DNA of 64,000 nucleotides from Prosapia bicincta. Lineage: Eukaryota; Arthropoda; Insecta; Hemiptera; Cercopidae. How positions within the stretch are numbered: position 1 is the first letter of the stretch; the number at the start of each line of letters is the position of its first letter. The DNA is taken from positions 63,914,655 to 63,978,654 of the forward strand of contig JBAIZL010000005.1 of the NCBI GenBank assembly GCA_036971475.1. Direction: 5' to 3'. Below the pieces are notes generated by a model. That model saw only the letters and a program-made list of their open reading frames with translations. It did no database searches and had not been told where the DNA came from. Of the stretch, positions 15,301 through 27,300 are shown piece after piece. The position numbers and the translations under genes are program-made.

Positions 15301-16890
15301 ATGAATTATAGTTCATGGATTTTGCGATTTCTACAAAAAATGGATTTCTCATTTAAAAGGCATAATAAACGCAGAATCGTCCATAGATTCGCATTGTGCT
15401 CTTAGAATTGATCTATAATAAGTATTATAGGAGCTATGGCAATTGTCATATATTTGCTCTGAAAAAAATGCATGAATTATAGTTCATGGATTTTGCGATT
15501 TCTACAAAAAATGGATTTCTCATTTAAAAGGCATAATAAACGCAGAATCGACCATAGATTCGCATTGTGCTCTTAGAATTGATCTATAATAAGTATTATA
15601 AGAGCTATGGCAATTGGCATATATTTGCTCTAAAAAAATGCATGAATTATAGTTCATGGATTTTACGATTTCTACAAAAAATGGATTTCTCATTTAAAAG
15701 GCATAATAAACGCAGAATCGACCATAGATTCGCATTGTGCTCTTAGAATTGATCTATAATAAGTATTATAGGAGCTATGGCAATTGTCATATATTTTCTC
15801 TTAAAAAATGCATGAATTATAGTTCATGTATTTTGCGATTTCTACAAAAAACGGATTTCTCATTTAAAAGGCATAATAAACGCAGAATCGACCATAGATT
15901 CGCATTGTGCTTTTAGAATTGATCTATAATAAGTATTATAGGAGCTATCGCAATTGTCATATATTTTCTCTAAAAAAATGCATGAATTATAGTTCATGGA
16001 TTTTGCGATTTCTACAAAAAATGGATTTCTCATTTAAAAGGCATAATAAACGCAGAATCGTCCATAGATTCGCATTGTGCTCTTAGAATTGATCTATAAT
16101 AAGTATTATAGGAGCTATGGCAACTGTCATATATTTGCTCTAAAAAAAATGCATGAAATATAGTTCATGGATTTTGCGATTTCTACAAAAAATGGATTTC
16201 TCATTTAAAAGGCATAATAAACGCAGAATCGACCATAGATTCGCATTGTGCACTTAGAATTGATCTATATTAAGTATTATAAGAGCTATCGCAATTGTCA
16301 TATATTTGCTCTAAAAAAAATGCATGAATTATAGTTCATGGATTTTGCGATTTCTACAAAAAATGGATTTCTCATTTAAAAGGCATAATAAACGCAGAAT
16401 CGACCATAGATTCGCATTGTGCTCTTAGAATTGATCTATAATAAGTATTATAGGAGCTATGGCGATTGTCATATATTTGCTCTAAAAAAAATGCATGATT
16501 TATAGTTCATGGATTCTGCGTTTTCTACAAAAAATGGATTTCTCATTTAAAAGGCATAATAAACGCATAATCGACCATAGATTCGGATTGTGCACTTAGA
16601 ATTGATCTATAATAAGTATTATAAGAGCTATCGCAATTGTCATATATTTGCTCTAAAAAAAATGCATGAATTATAGTTCATGGATTTTGCGATTTCTACA
16701 AAAAATGGATTTTTCATTTAAAAGGCATAATAAACGCAGAATCGACCATAGATTCGCATTGTGCACTTAGAATTGATCTATAATAAGTATTATAGGATCT
16801 ATCGCAATTGTCATATATTTTCTCTAAAAAAATGCATGAATTATAGTTCATGGATTTTGCGATTTCTACAAAAAATGGATTTCTCATTTA
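12362..16890. repeat. Higher-order repeat, 14 monomers (2387 bp), two copies
   Basis: Rare variants pair at constant distance: AGAGCTGTCG at 12362 and 14749; TAATCGACCA at 14181 and 16568; also CTCTGAAAAAA, GGATTTTTCATTT and TAGGATCTATCG. All are shifted by about 2387 bp, or 14 monomers. The second copy diverges after about 16890 (AAAAGCAGAATCGATCAT), so I see no complete third copy. Point differences between copies are few, which suggests a fairly recent segmental duplication by unequal exchange. Confidence 0.85.
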
Positions 16891-18996
16891 AAAGGCATAA
16901 TAAAAGCAGAATCGATCATAGATTCGCATTGTGCACTTAGAATTGATCTATAATAAGTATTATAGGAGCTATCGCAATTGTCATATATTTTCTCTAAAAA
17001 ATGCATGAATTATAGTTCATGGATTTTACGATTTCTACAAAAAATGGATTTCTCATTTAATAGGCATAATAAACGCAGAATCGACCAAAGATTCGCATTG
17101 TGCTCTTAGAATTGATCTATAATAAGTATTATAGGAGCTATCGCAATTGTCATATATTTTCTCTAAAAAAATGCATGAATTATAGTTCATGGATTTTGCG
17201 ATTTCTACAAAAAACGGATTTCTCATTTAAAAGGCATAATAAACGCAGAATCGACCATAGATTCGCATTGTGCTCTTAGAATTGATCTATAATAAGTATT
17301 ATAGGAGCTATCGCAATTGTCATATATTTTCTCTAAAAAAATGCATGAATTATAGTTCATGGATTTTGCGATTTCTACAAAAAATGGATTTCTCATTTAA
17401 AAGGCATAATAAACGCAGAATCGTCCATAGATTCGCATTGTGCTCTTAGAATTGATCTATAATAAGTATTATAGGAGCTATCGCGATTGTCATATATTTT
17501 CTCTTAAAAAATGCATGAATTATAGTTCATGGATTTTACGATTTCTACAAAAAATGGATTTCTCATTTAAAAGGCATAATAAACGCAGAATCGACCATAG
17601 ATTCGCATTGTGCTCTTAGAATTGATCTATAATAAGTATTATAAGAGCTATGGCAATTGTCATATATTTGCTCTAAAAAAATGCATGAATTATAGTTCAT
17701 GGATTTTACGATTTCTACAAAAAATGGATTTCTCATTTAAAAGGCATAATAAACGCAGAATCGACCATAGATTCGGATTGTGCTCTTAGAATTGATCTAT
17801 AATAAGTATTATAGGAGCTATGGCAATTGTCATATATTTTCTCTAAAAAAATGCATGAATTATAGTTCATGGATTTTGCGATTACTACAAAAAATGGATT
17901 TCTCATTTAAAAGGCATAATAAACGCAGAATCGACCATAGATTCGCATTGTGCTCTTAGAATTGAACTATAATAAGTATTATAGGAGCTATCGCAATTTT
18001 CATATATTTTCTCTAAAAAAATGCATGAAATATAGTTCATGGATTTTGCGATTTCTACAAAAAATGGATTTCTCATTTAAAAGGCATAATAAACGCAGAA
18101 TCGACCATAGATTCGCATTGTGCACTTAGAATTTATCTATATTAAGTATTATAAGAGCTATCGCAATTGTCATATATTTGCTCTAAAAAAAATGCATGAA
18201 TTATAGTTCATGGATTTTGCGATTTCTACAAAAAATGGATTTCTCATTTAAAAGGCATAATAAACGCAGAATCGACCATAGATTCGCATTGTGCTCTTAG
18301 AATTGATCTATAATAAGTATTATAAGAGCTATGGCAATTGTCATATATTTTCTCTTAAAAAATGCATGAATTATAGTTCATGTATTTTGCGATTTCTACA
18401 AAAAATGGATTTCTCATTTAAAAGGCATAATAAACGCAGAATCGACCATAGATTCGCATTGTGCTCTTAGAATTGATCTATAATAAGTATTATAGGAGCT
18501 ATCGCATTGTCATATATTTTCTCTAAAAAAATGCATGAATTATAGTTCATGGATTTTGCGATTTCTACAAAAAATGGATTTCTCATTTAAAAGGCATAAT
18601 AAACGCAGAATCGACCATAGATTCGCATTGTGCTCTTAGAATTGATCTATAATAAGTATTATAGGAGCTATCGCGATTGTCATATATTTTCTCTAAAAAA
18701 ATGCATGAATTATAGTTCATGGATTTTGCGATTTCTACAAAAAATGGATTTCTCATTTAAAAGGCATAATAAACGCAGAATCGACCATAGATTCGCATTG
18801 TGCACTTAGAATTGATCTATAATAAGTATTACAGGAGCTATCGCAATTGTCATATATTTGCTCTAAAAAAAATGCATGAATTATAGTTCATGGATTTTGC
18901 GATTTCTACAAAAAATGGATTTCTCATTTAAAAGGCATAATAAACGCAGAATCGACCATAGATTCGCATTGTGCACTTAGAATTGACCTATAATAA

Positions 18997-19006
18997 GTAG
19001 GCCTAT
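18997..19006. other. Unique 6-bp insertion inside a satellite palindrome
   Basis: Here the usual TAATAAGTATTATAG reads TAATAAGTAGGCCTATTATAG. The 6 added bases create TAGGCCTA, itself a palindrome, in the centre of the monomer's main dyad. I saw this variant in no other monomer. Confidence 0.8.
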
Positions 19007-20626
19007 TATAGGAGCTATCGCAATAGTCATATATTTTCTCTAAAAAAATGCATGAATTATAGTTCATGGATTTTGCGATTTCTACAAAAAATGGATTTCT
19101 CATTTAAAAGGCATAATAAACGCAGAATCGACCATAGATTCGCATTGTGCACTTAGAATTGATATATATTAAGTATTATAGGAGCTATCGCAATTGTCAT
19201 ATATTTTCTCTAAAAAATGCATGAATTATAGTTCATGGATTTTGCGATTTCTACAAAAAATGGATTTCTCATTTAAAAGGCATAATAAAAGCAGAATCGA
19301 CCATAGATTCGCATTGTGCACTTAGAATTGATCTATAATAAGTATTATAAGAGCTATCGCAATTGTCATATATTTTCTCTAAAAAAATGCATGAATTATA
19401 GTTGATGGATTTTGCGATTTCTACAAAAAAAGGATTTCTCATTTAAAAGGCATAATAAACGCAGAATCGTCCATAGATTCGCATTGTGCTCTTAGAATTG
19501 ATCTATAATAAGTATTATAGGAGCTATGGCAATTGTCATATATTTGCTCTAAAAAAAATGCATGAATTATAGTTCATGGATTTTGCGATTTCTACAAAAA
19601 ATGGATTTCTCATTTAAAAGGCATAATAAACGCAGAATCGACCATAGATTCGCATTGTGCTCTTAGAATTGATCTATAATAAGTATTATAGGAGCTATCG
19701 CGATTGTCATATATTTTCTCTTAAAAAATGCATGAATTATAGTTCATGGATTTTACGATTTCTACAAAAAATGGATTTCTCATTTAAAAGGCATAATAAA
19801 CGCAGAATCGACCATAGATTCGCATTGTGCTCTTAGAATTGATCTATAATAAGTATTATAAGAGCTATGGCAATTGTCATATATTTGCTCTAAAAAAATG
19901 CATGAATTATAGTTCATGGATTTTACGACTTCTACAAAAAATGGATTTCGCATTTAAAAGGCATAATAAACGCAGAATCGACCATAGATTCGCATTGTGC
20001 TCTTAGAATTGATCTATAATAAGTATTATAGGAGCTATCGCAATTGTCATATATTTTCTCTAAAAAAATGCATGAATTATAGTTCATGGATTTTGCGATT
20101 TCTACAAAAAATGGATTTCTCATTTAAAAGGCATAATAAACGCAGAATCGACCATAGATTCGCATTGTGCTCTTAGAATTGATCTATAATAAGTATTATA
20201 GGAACTATCGCGATTGTCATATATTTTCTCTTAAAAAATGCATGAATTATAGTTCATGGATTTTACGATTTCTACAAAAAATGGATTTCTCATTTAAAAG
20301 GCATAATAAACGCAGAATCGACCATAGATTCGCATTGTGCTCTTAGAATTGATCTATAATAAGTATTATAAGAGCTATGGCAATTGGCATATATTTGCTC
20401 TAAAAAAATGCATGAATTATAGTTCATGGATTTTACGATTTCTACAAAAAATGGATTTCTCATTTAAAAGGCATAATAAACGCAGAATCGACCATAGATT
20501 CGCATTGTGCTCTTAGAATTGATCTATAATAAGTATTATAGGAGCTATGGCAATTGTCAGATATTTTCTCTTAAAAAATGCATGAATTATAGTTCATGTA
20601 TTTTGCGATTTCTACAAAAAACGGAT

Positions 20627-20669
20627 TTCTCATAGTTCATGGATTTTGCGATTTCTACAAAAAATGGAT
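20627..20669. repeat. Truncated satellite monomer (43 bp)
   Basis: TTCTCAT at 20627 runs directly into AGTTCATGG instead of TTAAAAGG, and the next monomer starts at 20670. About 127 bp of a monomer is missing. The joint has only a 2-bp overlap (AT). This is the only clear phase break I found in the left array. Confidence 0.85.
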
Positions 20670-23107
20670 TTCTCATTTAAAAGGCATAATAAACGCAGAA
20701 TCGTCCATAGATTCGCATTGTGCTCTTAGAATTAATCTATAATAAGTATTATAGGAGCTATGGCAACTGTCATATATTTGCTCTAAAAAAAATGCATGAA
20801 ATATAGTTCATGGATTTTGCGATTTCTACAAAAAATGGATTTCTCATTTAAAAGGCATAATAAACGCAGAATCGACCATAGATTCGCATTGTGCTCTTAG
20901 AATTGATCTATAATAAGTATTATAGGAGCTATGGCAATTGTCATATATTTGCTCTAAAAAAAATGCATGAATTATAGTTCATGGATTCTGCGTTTTCTAC
21001 AAAAAATGGATTTCTCATTTAAAAGGCATAATGAACGCAGAATCGACCATAGATTCGGATTGTGCACTTAGAATTGATCTATAATAAGTATTATAAGAGC
21101 TATCGCAATTGTCATATATTTGCTCTAAAAATAATCCATGAATTATAGTTCATGGATTTTGCGATTTCTACAAAAAATGGATTTCTCATTTAAAAGGCAT
21201 AATAAACGCAGAATCGACCATAGATTCGCATTGTGCACTTAGAATTGATCTATAATAAGTATTATAGGAGCTATCGCAATTGTCATATATTTTCTCTAAA
21301 AAAATGCATGAATTATAGTTCATGGATTTTGCGATTTCTACAAAAAATGGATTTCTCATTTAAAAGGCATAATAAAAGCAGAATCGACCATAGATTCGCA
21401 TTGTGCACTTAGAATTGATCTATAATAAGTATTATAGGAGCTATCGCAATTGTCATATATTTTCTCTAAAAAAATGCATGAATTATAGTTCATGGATTTT
21501 ACGATTTCTACAAAAAATGGATTTCTCATTTAATAGGCATAATAAACGCAGAATCGACCATAGATTCGCATTGTGCTCTTAGAATTGATCTATAATAAGT
21601 ATTATAGGAGCTATCGCAATTGTCATATATTTTCTCTAAAAAAATGCATGAATTATAGTTCATGGATTTTGCGATTTCTACAAAAAACGGATTTCTCATT
21701 TAAAAGGCATAATAAACGCAGAATCGACCATAGATTCGCATTGTGCTCTTAGAATTGATCTATAATAAGTATTATAGGAGCTATCGCAATTGTCATATAT
21801 TTTCTCTAAAAAAATGCATGAATTATAGTTCATGGATTTTGCGATTTCTACAAAAAATGGATTTCTCATTTAAAAGGCATAATAAACGCAGAATCGTCCA
21901 TAGATTCGCATTGTGCTCTTAGAATTGATCTATAATAAGTATTATAGGAGCTATCGCGATTGTCATATATTTTCTCTTAAAAAATGCATGAATTATAGTT
22001 CATGGATTTTACGATTTCTACAAAAAATGGATTTCTCATTTAAAAGGCATAATAAACGCAGAATCGACCATAGATTCGCATTGTGCTCTTAGAATTGATC
22101 TATAGTAAGTATTATAAGAGCTATGGCAATTGTCATATATTTGCTCTAAAAAAATGCATGAATTATAGTTCATGTATTTTGCGATTTCTACAAAAAATGG
22201 ATTTCTCATTTAAAAGGCATAATAAACGCAGAATCGACCATAGATTCGCATTGTGCTCTTAGAATTGATCTATAATAAGTATTATAGGAGCTATGGCAAT
22301 TGTCATATATTTGCTCTAAAAAAAATGCATGAATTATAGTTCATGGATTCTGCGTTTTCTACAAAAAATGGATTTCTCATTTAAAAGGCATAATAAACGC
22401 AGAATCGACCATAGATTCGCATTGTGCACTTAGAATTGATCTATAATAAGTATTATAGGAGCTATCGCAATTGTCATATATTTGCTCTAAAAAAAATGCA
22501 TGAACTATAGTTCATGGATTTTACGATTTCTACAAAAAATGGATTTCTCATTTAAAAGGCATAATAAACGCAGAATCGACCATAGATTCGCATTGTGCTC
22601 TTAGAATTGATCTATAATAAGTATTATAAGAGCTATGGCAATTGTCATATATTTGCTCTAAAAAAATGCATGAATTATAGTTCATGGATTTTGCGATTTC
22701 TACAAAAAATGGATTTCTCATTTAAAAGGCATAATAAACGCAGAATCGACCATAGATTCGCATTGTGCTCTTAGAATTGATCTATAATAAGTATTATAGG
22801 AGCTATCGCGATTGTCATATATTTGCTCTAAAAAAAATGCATGAATTATAGTTCATGGATTCTGCGTTTTCTACAAAAAATGGATTTCTCATTTAAAAGG
22901 CATAATAAACGCAGAATCGACCATAGATTCGCATTGTGCACTTAGAATTGATCTATAATAAGTATTATAGGAGCTATCGCAATTGTCATATATTTGCTCT
23001 AAAAAAAAATGCATGAACTATAGTTCATGGATTTTACGATTTCTACAAAAAATGGATTTCTCATTTAAAAGGCATAATAAACGCAGAATCGACCATAGAT
23101 TCGCATT

Positions 23108-25278
23108 GTGCTCTTAGAATTGATCTATAATAAGTATTATAAGAGCTATGGCAATTGTCATATATTTGCTCTAAAAAAATGCATGAATTATAGTTCATGG
23201 ATTTTACGACTTCTACAAAAAATGGATTTCTCATTTAAAAGGCATAATAAACGGAGAATCACCATAGATTCGCATTGTGCTCTTAGAATTGATCTATAAT
23301 AAGTATTATAGGAGCTATCGCAATTGTCATATATTTGCTCTAAAAAAATGCACGAATTATAGTTCATGGATTTTGCGATTTCTACAAAAAATGGATTTCT
23401 CATTTAAAAGGCATAATAAACGCAGAATCGACCATAGATTCGCATTGTGCTCTTAGAATTGATCTATAATAAGTATTATAGGAGCTATCGCAATTGTCAT
23501 ATATTTGCTCTTAAAAAATGCATGAATTATAGTTCATGTATTTTGCGATTTCTACAAAAAATGGATTTCTCATTTAAAAGGCATAATAAACGCAGAATCG
23601 TCCATAGATGCGCATTGTGCACTTAGAATTGATCTATAATAAGTATTATAGGAGCTATGGCAACTGTCATATATTTGCTCTGAAAAAAATGCATGAATTA
23701 TAGTTCATGGATTCTGCGTTTTCTACAAAAAATGGATTTCTCATTTAAAAGGCATAATAAACGCAGAATCGACCATAGATTCGCATTGTGCACTTAGAAT
23801 TGATCTATAATAAGTATTATAGGAGCTATCGCAATTGTCATATATTTGCTCTAAAAAAAATGCAAGAACTATAGTTCATGGATTTTACGATTTCTACAAA
23901 AAATGGATTTCTCATTTAAAATTCATAATAAACGCAGAATTGACCATAGATTCGCATTGTGCTCTTAGAATTGATCTATAATGAGTATTATAAGAGCTAT
24001 TGCAATTGTCATATATTTGCTCTAAAAAAAATGCATGAATTATAGTTCATGGATTTTGCGATTTCTACAAAAAATGTATTTCTCATTTAAAAGGCATAAT
24101 AAACGCAGAATCGACCATAGATTCGCATTGTGCTCTTAGAATTGATCTATAATAAGTATTATAAGAGCTATGGCAATTGTCATATATTTGCTCTAAAAAA
24201 ATGCATGAATTATAGTTCATGGATTTTACGACTTCTACAAAAAATGGATTTCTCATTTAAAAGGCATAATAAACGGAGAATCGACCATAGATTCGCACTG
24301 TGCTCTTAGAATTGATCTATAATAAGTATTATAGGAGCTATGGCAATTGTCATATATTTTCTCTAAAAAAATGCATGAATTATAGTTCATGGATTTTGCG
24401 ATTTCTACAAAAAATGGATTTCTCATTTAAAAGGCATAATAAACGCAGAATCGTCCATAGATTCGCATTGTGCTCTTAGAATTGATCTATAATAAGTATT
24501 ATAAGAGCTATGGCAATTGTCATATATTTGCTCTTAAAAAATGCATGAATTATAGTTCATGTATTTTACGACTTCTACAAAAAATGGATTTCTCATTTAA
24601 AAGGCATAATAAACGCAGAATCGACCATAGATTCGCATTGTGCTCTTAGAATTGATCTATAATAAGTATTATAGGAGCTATCGCGATTGTCATATATTTG
24701 CTCTAAAAAAAATGCATGAATTATAGTTCATGGATTCTGCGTTTTCTACAAAAAATGGATTTCTCATTTAAAAGGCATAATAAACGCAGAATCGACCATA
24801 GATTCGCATTGTGCACTTAGAATTGATCTATAATAAGTATTATAGGAGCTATCGCAATTGTCATATATTTGCTCTAAAAAAAAATGCATGAACTATAGTT
24901 CATGGATTTTACGATTTCTACAAAAAATGGATTTCTCATTTAAAAGGCATAATAAACGCAGAATCGACCATAGATTCGCATTGTGCTCTTAGAATTGATC
25001 TATAATAAGTATTATAAGAGCTATGGCAATTGTCATATATTTGCTCTAAAAAAATGCATGAATTATAGTTCATGGATTTTACGACTTCTACAAAAAATGG
25101 ATTTCTCATTTAAAAGGCATAATAAACGGAGAATCACCATAGATTCGCATTGTGCTCTTAGAATTGATCTATAATAAGTATTATAGGAGCTATCGCAATT
25201 GTCATATATTTGCTCTAAAAAAATGCACGAATTATAGTTCATGGATTTTGCGATTTCTACAAAAAATGGATTTCTCAT
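23108..25278. repeat. Higher-order repeat, 11/10 monomers with one lost
   Basis: The stretch 23108-23403, including AACGGAGAATCACC (one base shorter than usual) and GCACGAATT, recurs at 24983-25278 with a 1875-bp shift. The variants that follow recur with a shift of only 1705 bp: TCCATAGATG at 23601 and 25306, and TTAAAATTCATAATAAACG near 23916 and 25621. One 170-bp monomer, about 23404-23573, was therefore lost from the second copy or gained by the first. This is a clear record of unequal exchange in register. Confidence 0.85.
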
Positions 25279-26369
25279 TTAAAAGGCATAATAAACGCAG
25301 AATCGTCCATAGATGCGCATTGTGCACTTAGAATTGATCTATAATAAGTATTATAGGAGCTATGGCAACTGTCATATATTTGCTCTGAAAAAAATGCATG
25401 AATTATAGTTCATGGATTCTGCGTTTTCTACAAAAAATGGATTTCTCATTTAAAAGGCATAATAAACGCAGAATCGACCATAGATTCGCATTGTGCACTT
25501 AGAATTGATCTATAATAAGTATTATAGGAGCTATCGCAATTGTCATATATTTGCTCTAAAAAAAATGCAAGAACTATAGTTCATGGATTTTACGATTTCT
25601 ACAAAAAATGGATTTCTCATTTAAAATTCATAATAAACGCAGAATTGACCATAGATTCGCATTGTGCTCTTAGAATTGATCTATAATGAGTATTATAAGA
25701 GCTATTGCAATTGTCATATATTTGCTCTAAAAAAAATGCATGAATTATAGTTCATGGATTTTGCGATTTCTACAAAAAATGTATTTCTCATTTAAAAGGC
25801 ATAATAAACGCAGAATCGACCATAGATTCGCATTGTGCTCTTAGAATTGATCTATAATAAGTATTATAAGAGCTATGGCAATTGTCATATATTTGCTCTA
25901 AAAAAATGCATGAATTATAGTTCATGGATTTTACGACTTCTACAAAAAATGGATTTCTCATTTAAAAGGCATAATAAACGGAGAATCGACCATAGATTCG
26001 CACTGTGCTCTTAGAATTGATCTATAATAAGTATTATAGGAGCTATGGCAATTGTCATATATTTTCTCTAAAAAAATGCATGAATTATAGTTCATGGATT
26101 TTGCGATTTCTACAAAAAATGGATTTCTCATTTAAAAGGCATAATAAACGCAGAATCGTCCATAGAGTCGCATTGTGCTCTTAGAATTGATCTATAATAA
26201 GTATTATAAGAGCTATGGCAATTGTCATATATTTGCTCTAAAAAAATGCATGAATTATAGTTCATGGATTTTACGACTTCTACAAAAAATGGATTTCTCA
26301 TTTAAAAGGCATAATAAACGGAGAATCACCATAGATTCGCACTGTGCTCTTAGAATTGATCTATAATAA

Positions 26370-27300
26370 GTATTATAGGAGCTATGGCAATTGTCATATA
26401 TTTTCTCTTAAAAAATGCATGAATTATAGTTCATGTATTTTACGACTTCTACAAAAAATGGATTTCTCATTTAAAAGGCATAATAAACGCAGAATCGACC
26501 ATAGATTCGCACTGTGCTCTTAGAATTGATCTATAATAAGTATTATAGGAGCTATGGCAATTGTCATACATTTTCTCTTAAAAAATGCATGAATTATAGT
26601 TCATGTATTTTGCGATTTCTACAAAAAATGGATTTCTCATTTAAAAGGCATAATAAACGCAGAATCGACCATAGATTCGCACTGTGCTCTTAGAATTGAT
26701 CTATAATAAGTATTATAGGAGCTATGGCAATTGTCATATATTTTCTCTTAAAAAATGCATGAATTATAGTTCATGTATTTTGCGATTTCTACAAAAAATG
26801 GATTTCTCATTTAAAAGGCATAATAAACGCAGAATCGACCATAGATTTGCATTGTGCTCTTAGAATTGATCTATAATAAGTATTATAGGAGCTATGGCAA
26901 TTGTCATATATTTTCTCTTAAAAAATGCATGAATTATAGTTCATGTATTTTGCGATTTCTACAAAAAATGGATTTCTCATTTAAAAGGCATAATAAACGC
27001 AGAATCGACCATAGATTCGCACTGTGCTCTTAGAATTGATCTATAATAAGTATTATAGGAGCTATGGCAATTGTCATATATTTTCTCTTAAAAAATGCAT
27101 GAATTATAGTTCATGTATTTTGCGATTTCTACAAAAAATGGATTTCTCATTTAAAAGGCATAATAAACGGAGAATCACCATAGATTCGCACTGTGCTCTT
27201 AGAATTGATCTATAATAAGTATTATAGGAGCTATGGCAATTGTCATATATTTTCTCTTAAAAAATGCATGAATTATAGTTCATGTATTTTGCGATTTCTA
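26370..27300. repeat. Homogeneous run of one monomer subtype
   Basis: Six consecutive monomers, exactly 170 bp apart, carry the same haplotype TTTTCTCTTA with TTCATGTATTT, at about 26401, 26571, 26741, 26911, 27081 and 27251. Most also share CGCACTGTGCTCTT. Elsewhere this subtype alternates with others. The run looks like a local single-monomer amplification, contrasting with the multi-monomer repeats around it. Confidence 0.8.

Larger units (their letters stand above)
17061..21963. repeat. Longer-range satellite duplication, 4473-bp shift
   Basis: The TAGGCATAAT variant at 17061 recurs at 21534. The AAAACGGATT variant at 17211 recurs at 21684. The following GTCCAT, TCGCGATTG and TTTTACG monomers keep the same 4473-bp offset. 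The shift is not a whole number of 170-bp monomers because a truncated 43-bp monomer lies between the copies, near 20627. The repeated segment covers at least several monomers at each end of the interval; the sequence between is different satellite. Confidence 0.75.
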
